From: Pezizomycotina sp. ARF18
Taxonomy: Eukaryota > Ascomycota
Assembly (NCBI GenBank): GCA_002224055.1
Contig: AZLU01000137.1
Span: 1 to 64,000, forward strand
DNA length: 64,000 nucleotides
Reading direction: 5' to 3'
The notes beneath the pieces are model-generated. The model was given only the letters and a program-made list of their open reading frames with translations. It had not been told where the DNA came from and searched no databases. Of the stretch, positions 61,306 through 64,000 are shown piece by piece. Position 1 is the stretch's first letter. Every line of letters starts with the position of its first letter. Position numbers and translations under genes: made by a program.

Positions 61306-63500
61306 ATGCCAGACTACGAAACTTTCGAAAACATCCACTCGACCTCTCCAAGGCGGCGGGTAGGTGTAGGTTCGCAACCAACGGCCTCGGATGGAAACCC
61401 CCTGGTGGCGAGACCTGGACGCTGAGCAGCAATGAGATCTCCAGCTGCCAGTGGTCGAAAGCTGCCAGGGGCTACGAACTAAAGCTCTTCACGCGGACTA
61501 TGGGTATAATACAGCTTGACGGTTTCGATCATGAGGTAAGTTCCAAGAGCTTACTCCTTCTACGCTATTTCATAGAATTTGACCCCATTTTGTCTATTTT
61601 TCGGATGGGACAATCTTCGTGATATACCCTTCTAATCGCTGCTTCAATATGTAGGACCAAGATCGCGTAAAAGACGTCATGAAGTCGTACTACAAGCTCA
61701 ACATGGAGAATAGGGAGCATTCGCTGAAAGGTGGAACTGGGGCAAAGCCGAATTTCACAAATCCGAGCTACACTTCAATGTCGCCAACAAGCCAGCCTTC
61801 GAGATCCCGTTCAACGAAGTTCTCAACACTAACCTCGCCGGAAAAGCCGAAGTCGCCATAGAATTTGCCGATTCATCATCGGCGGAGGCTGACGCCAAGG
61901 GTGCAAAAAAGAAGAAAACATTCGCAGGGGTCGACCAGCTGATGGAAATGAGGTTCTATATTCCCGGTACCGTAACGAGGGACGATGATGAAGTCAAGGG
62001 CGAAGGAGAAGAAGATGGTGAAGGCGCGGATAAGGAAGACCTAAATGCGGCATCACTGTTTTACGAAACGCTAAAGGAGAAAGCGGACATTGGCGAAGTT
62101 GCAGGCGATACCTACGCAATCTTCCAAGAAGTTCTTTTCCTTACTCCCAGGTTTGTAATATCCGAATTCCAGTCGGTCTGCTCTGAATGTTACTAAACTC
62201 TTGTTTGCCGCTATCTAGAGGTCGTTACGATATCGACATGTACGAAACCTCCTTCAGGCTCCGCGGCCGTACCTACGATTACAAGATCCCTTACGAGAAC
62301 GTCAAGAAGTTCTTTGTCCTGCCTAAGCCAGACGATGTTCATCACCTCATAGTATTTGGTCTTGAACCAGCTCTGCGCCAGGGCCAGACGAAGTACCCAT
62401 TCTTGGTTCTCCAGTTCCTTCGGGAAGACGAGCTGGAGTGCGATCTCAACATTACCGAGGAGGAGCTTAACGAAAAATTCGCCGGCAGGTTACAGATGCG
62501 CTATTCCAATGCTGCCCACCATGTGGTTTCAAACATCTTCAAAGGTCTTACGGGGAAGAAGATCACACAGCCATCGAAGGATTTCACTTCGCACCATGGG
62601 CAGAGTGGTGTCAAATGTTCACTCAAGGCGAACGAAGGCCACCTTTTCTTCTTGGACAAGGCATTGCTCTTCGTTCCTAAGCCTGCTGTCTACGTTAGCT
62701 TTGACAACGTTCAGTTCGTCACGCTAAGTCGGTGAGTTTCCAATGTCCATATCCATGCTATTTCCCTTGGAACGCAACGCTAATGGAATATACAGTGTCG
62801 GAGGCAATGTCTCTGCGTCACGTACATTCGATGTCACCGTCACCATGGTTAGCGGAGAACACCAGTTCAACAACATTAATCGGTACGTCCATTTTCTGTC
62901 TCAATTTAGACTCTTGAATAGGTTTACTAACAACATTTTTTCGAAGGAAAACAGTGAAGAACAGTCTTCTCTCGAAAACTTTTTCAAAGCCAAAGGCCTT
63001 AAAATAAAGAACGATCTCATAGAAGACGTGAGCGTCTGCAACTTCTCCGCCCTAACTTTTTTTTAAAAAAAAGAATCACTATACCCTAAAACCCAAGTGC
63101 TGACAAATTACTTTTACAGTCGAGCCTTCTTAAGGCCGCTTTGCATGACGACGACATGGATGACGACGACGACATCGCCGCTCGTGCCGACCGTGGCAGC
63201 GCGGACGAAGACGAAGAAAGCGGTAAGCATATCCTTCTTGACATTGTAGCTTTCTCCTGCCTTCCATCACCAATACTTACTCTATATGATACATTAGTCG
63301 ACGAGGACTTCCAAGCCGAGTCTGAAAGTGATGTCGCCGAAGAATACGACTCCGCTCACGAGAGCAGCGGATCAGATTCCGACTCGGCTGCCGGAGGTGG
63401 CGATGATGACGACGAGGATGAAGACATGGCCGACATTGCCAGCGAGGAGGAAGAAGAAGAGAAGCAACAACCCGCCAAGAAGAAGACGAAGACGAAATAA
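61306..63500 (+). CDS. pob3: FACT complex subunit Pob3 (SSRP1 family)
   Basis: Partner of Spt16 in FACT, the histone chaperone that lets polymerases pass nucleosomes. The start at 61306 gives MPDYETFENIHLD. Introns are 61536-61654, 62151-62218, 62733-62795, 62883-62947 and two near 63090-63120 and 63222-63299. The N-terminal dimerisation domain has RFATNGLGWKPPGGETWTLS and ISSCQWSKAARGYELKLFTR. The SSRP1/POB3 domain has DQLMEMRFYIPGT, YDIDMYETSFRLRGRTYDYK, IPYENVKKFFVLPKPDDVHH and GLEPALRQGQTKYPFLVLQF. The Rtt106-like PH module has SGVKCSLKANEGHLFFLDKA and ASRTFDVTVTMVSGEHQFNN. The tail is an Asp/Glu-rich histone-mimic region ending KKKTKTK (probable nuclear signal). There is no HMG box, as expected for the fungal form, where Nhp6 supplies it. 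Frame slips at about 61370, 61735 and 62950. Length is as usual for the family. Confidence 0.95.
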
Positions 63501-64000
63501 TTTTGTTTTATAGTATCAAATAATTGCGATTTCCGGTACTTCGTTGTTCTTCATCTTTTCTTCTTGATATCAGTTTACAGGTTACAAAATTATTTATTTC
63601 TAGGGATTCAGGCTTCAGAACATAATTATGCTTTAATGGTCAAAATTATTGTTGTTTTTCATATTATCCAAGCTACTACGTATAATGGCTAAAAAAAGGG
63701 ATCGAAACTACCAAGGGGTTATGTTTTTTATCTTATTAAATCGTATGCTGCTCAGACATATGTAAGAATGGGCGGAGAGACTTTTTCAAAAATATCTTAT
63801 TCAGAAAGACCTTGAGATTGATGTCTTACTGTGTATATCATCCTCTTTTTATGGGTTTATTTTGTATTTTTCCTTCCTGGGACAATAATGCAGCCTTTTC
63901 CGCCGTCTTTTTGTTTGTTGAAAAGTGCTTGATAAAAATTACTGGTATCTTGACGATGCTTAGTCCAAAGCACGAACAAGATCGATAATTTAATTGCCAT
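63501..64000. other. 3' flank of POB3
   Basis: AT-rich sequence with no gene seen up to the window edge. Confidence 0.6.

Overview
The window is nuclear DNA of a filamentous ascomycete (Pezizomycotina). The support is short GT-AG introns (about 55-170 nt, a few longer), fungal versions of several housekeeping proteins, AT-rich spacers full of poly-A/poly-T tracts, and no bacterial or organellar signals. About sixteen genes are supported, so density is low (roughly one per 4 kb). The phylum-level call is inferred from protein families; I cannot place it to a class.

Layout. 1-553: 3' end of a CNT nucleoside transporter (+). 3.7-5.4 kb: F-box protein (+). 6.0-6.9 kb: Mpv17/PMP22 membrane protein (-). 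8.3-9.6 kb: PHO85-type cyclin-dependent kinase (-). 13.0-16.1 kb: acidic, lysine-rich protein with a Cys-rich C-terminus (-). 18.8-22.2 kb (perhaps to 23.6): DCAF6/Iqw1-like WD40 protein (+). 25.4-26.2 kb: 6-phosphogluconolactonase (+). 27.2-28.6 kb: coiled-coil/bZIP-like protein (-). 29.2-30.7 kb: hypothetical protein (+). 32.1-34.9 kb: cytochrome b561-domain protein (+). 36.4-37.7 kb: monoglyceride-lipase-type hydrolase (+). 39.1-41.2 kb: G3BP-like NTF2/RRM/RGG protein (-). 44.5 kb: first exon of a small gene (-). 47.8-48.8 kb: uncertain gene (+). 51.3-53.3 kb: PHO4/NUC-1-type bHLH factor (+). 55.3-57.5 kb: HSP90 (+). 58.4-59.9 kb: kinetochore protein Nnf1 (-). 61.3-63.5 kb: FACT subunit Pob3 (+).

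The genes do not form a biosynthetic cluster. The one functional echo is phosphate sensing: a PHO85-type kinase and a PHO4/NUC-1-type bHLH factor, partners in the PHO pathway of yeast and Neurospora, lie about 42 kb apart. The rest serve chromatin (Pob3), the kinetochore (Nnf1), protein folding (HSP90), ubiquitin ligases (F-box and DCAF-like), the pentose phosphate pathway and lipid turnover.

The most important point for any reader is sequence quality. Nearly every gene, including essential ones such as HSP90, PHO85, Nnf1 and Pob3, is broken by single-base frame changes. Where the family sequence is known, most are explained by a short run of identical bases being one base too short. This pattern fits an unpolished long-read assembly much better than real gene decay. 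Gene ends and exon borders below should be read with that in mind. I found no transposon with intact parts, no viral remnant, no tRNA or rRNA gene, and no convincing new biological system.
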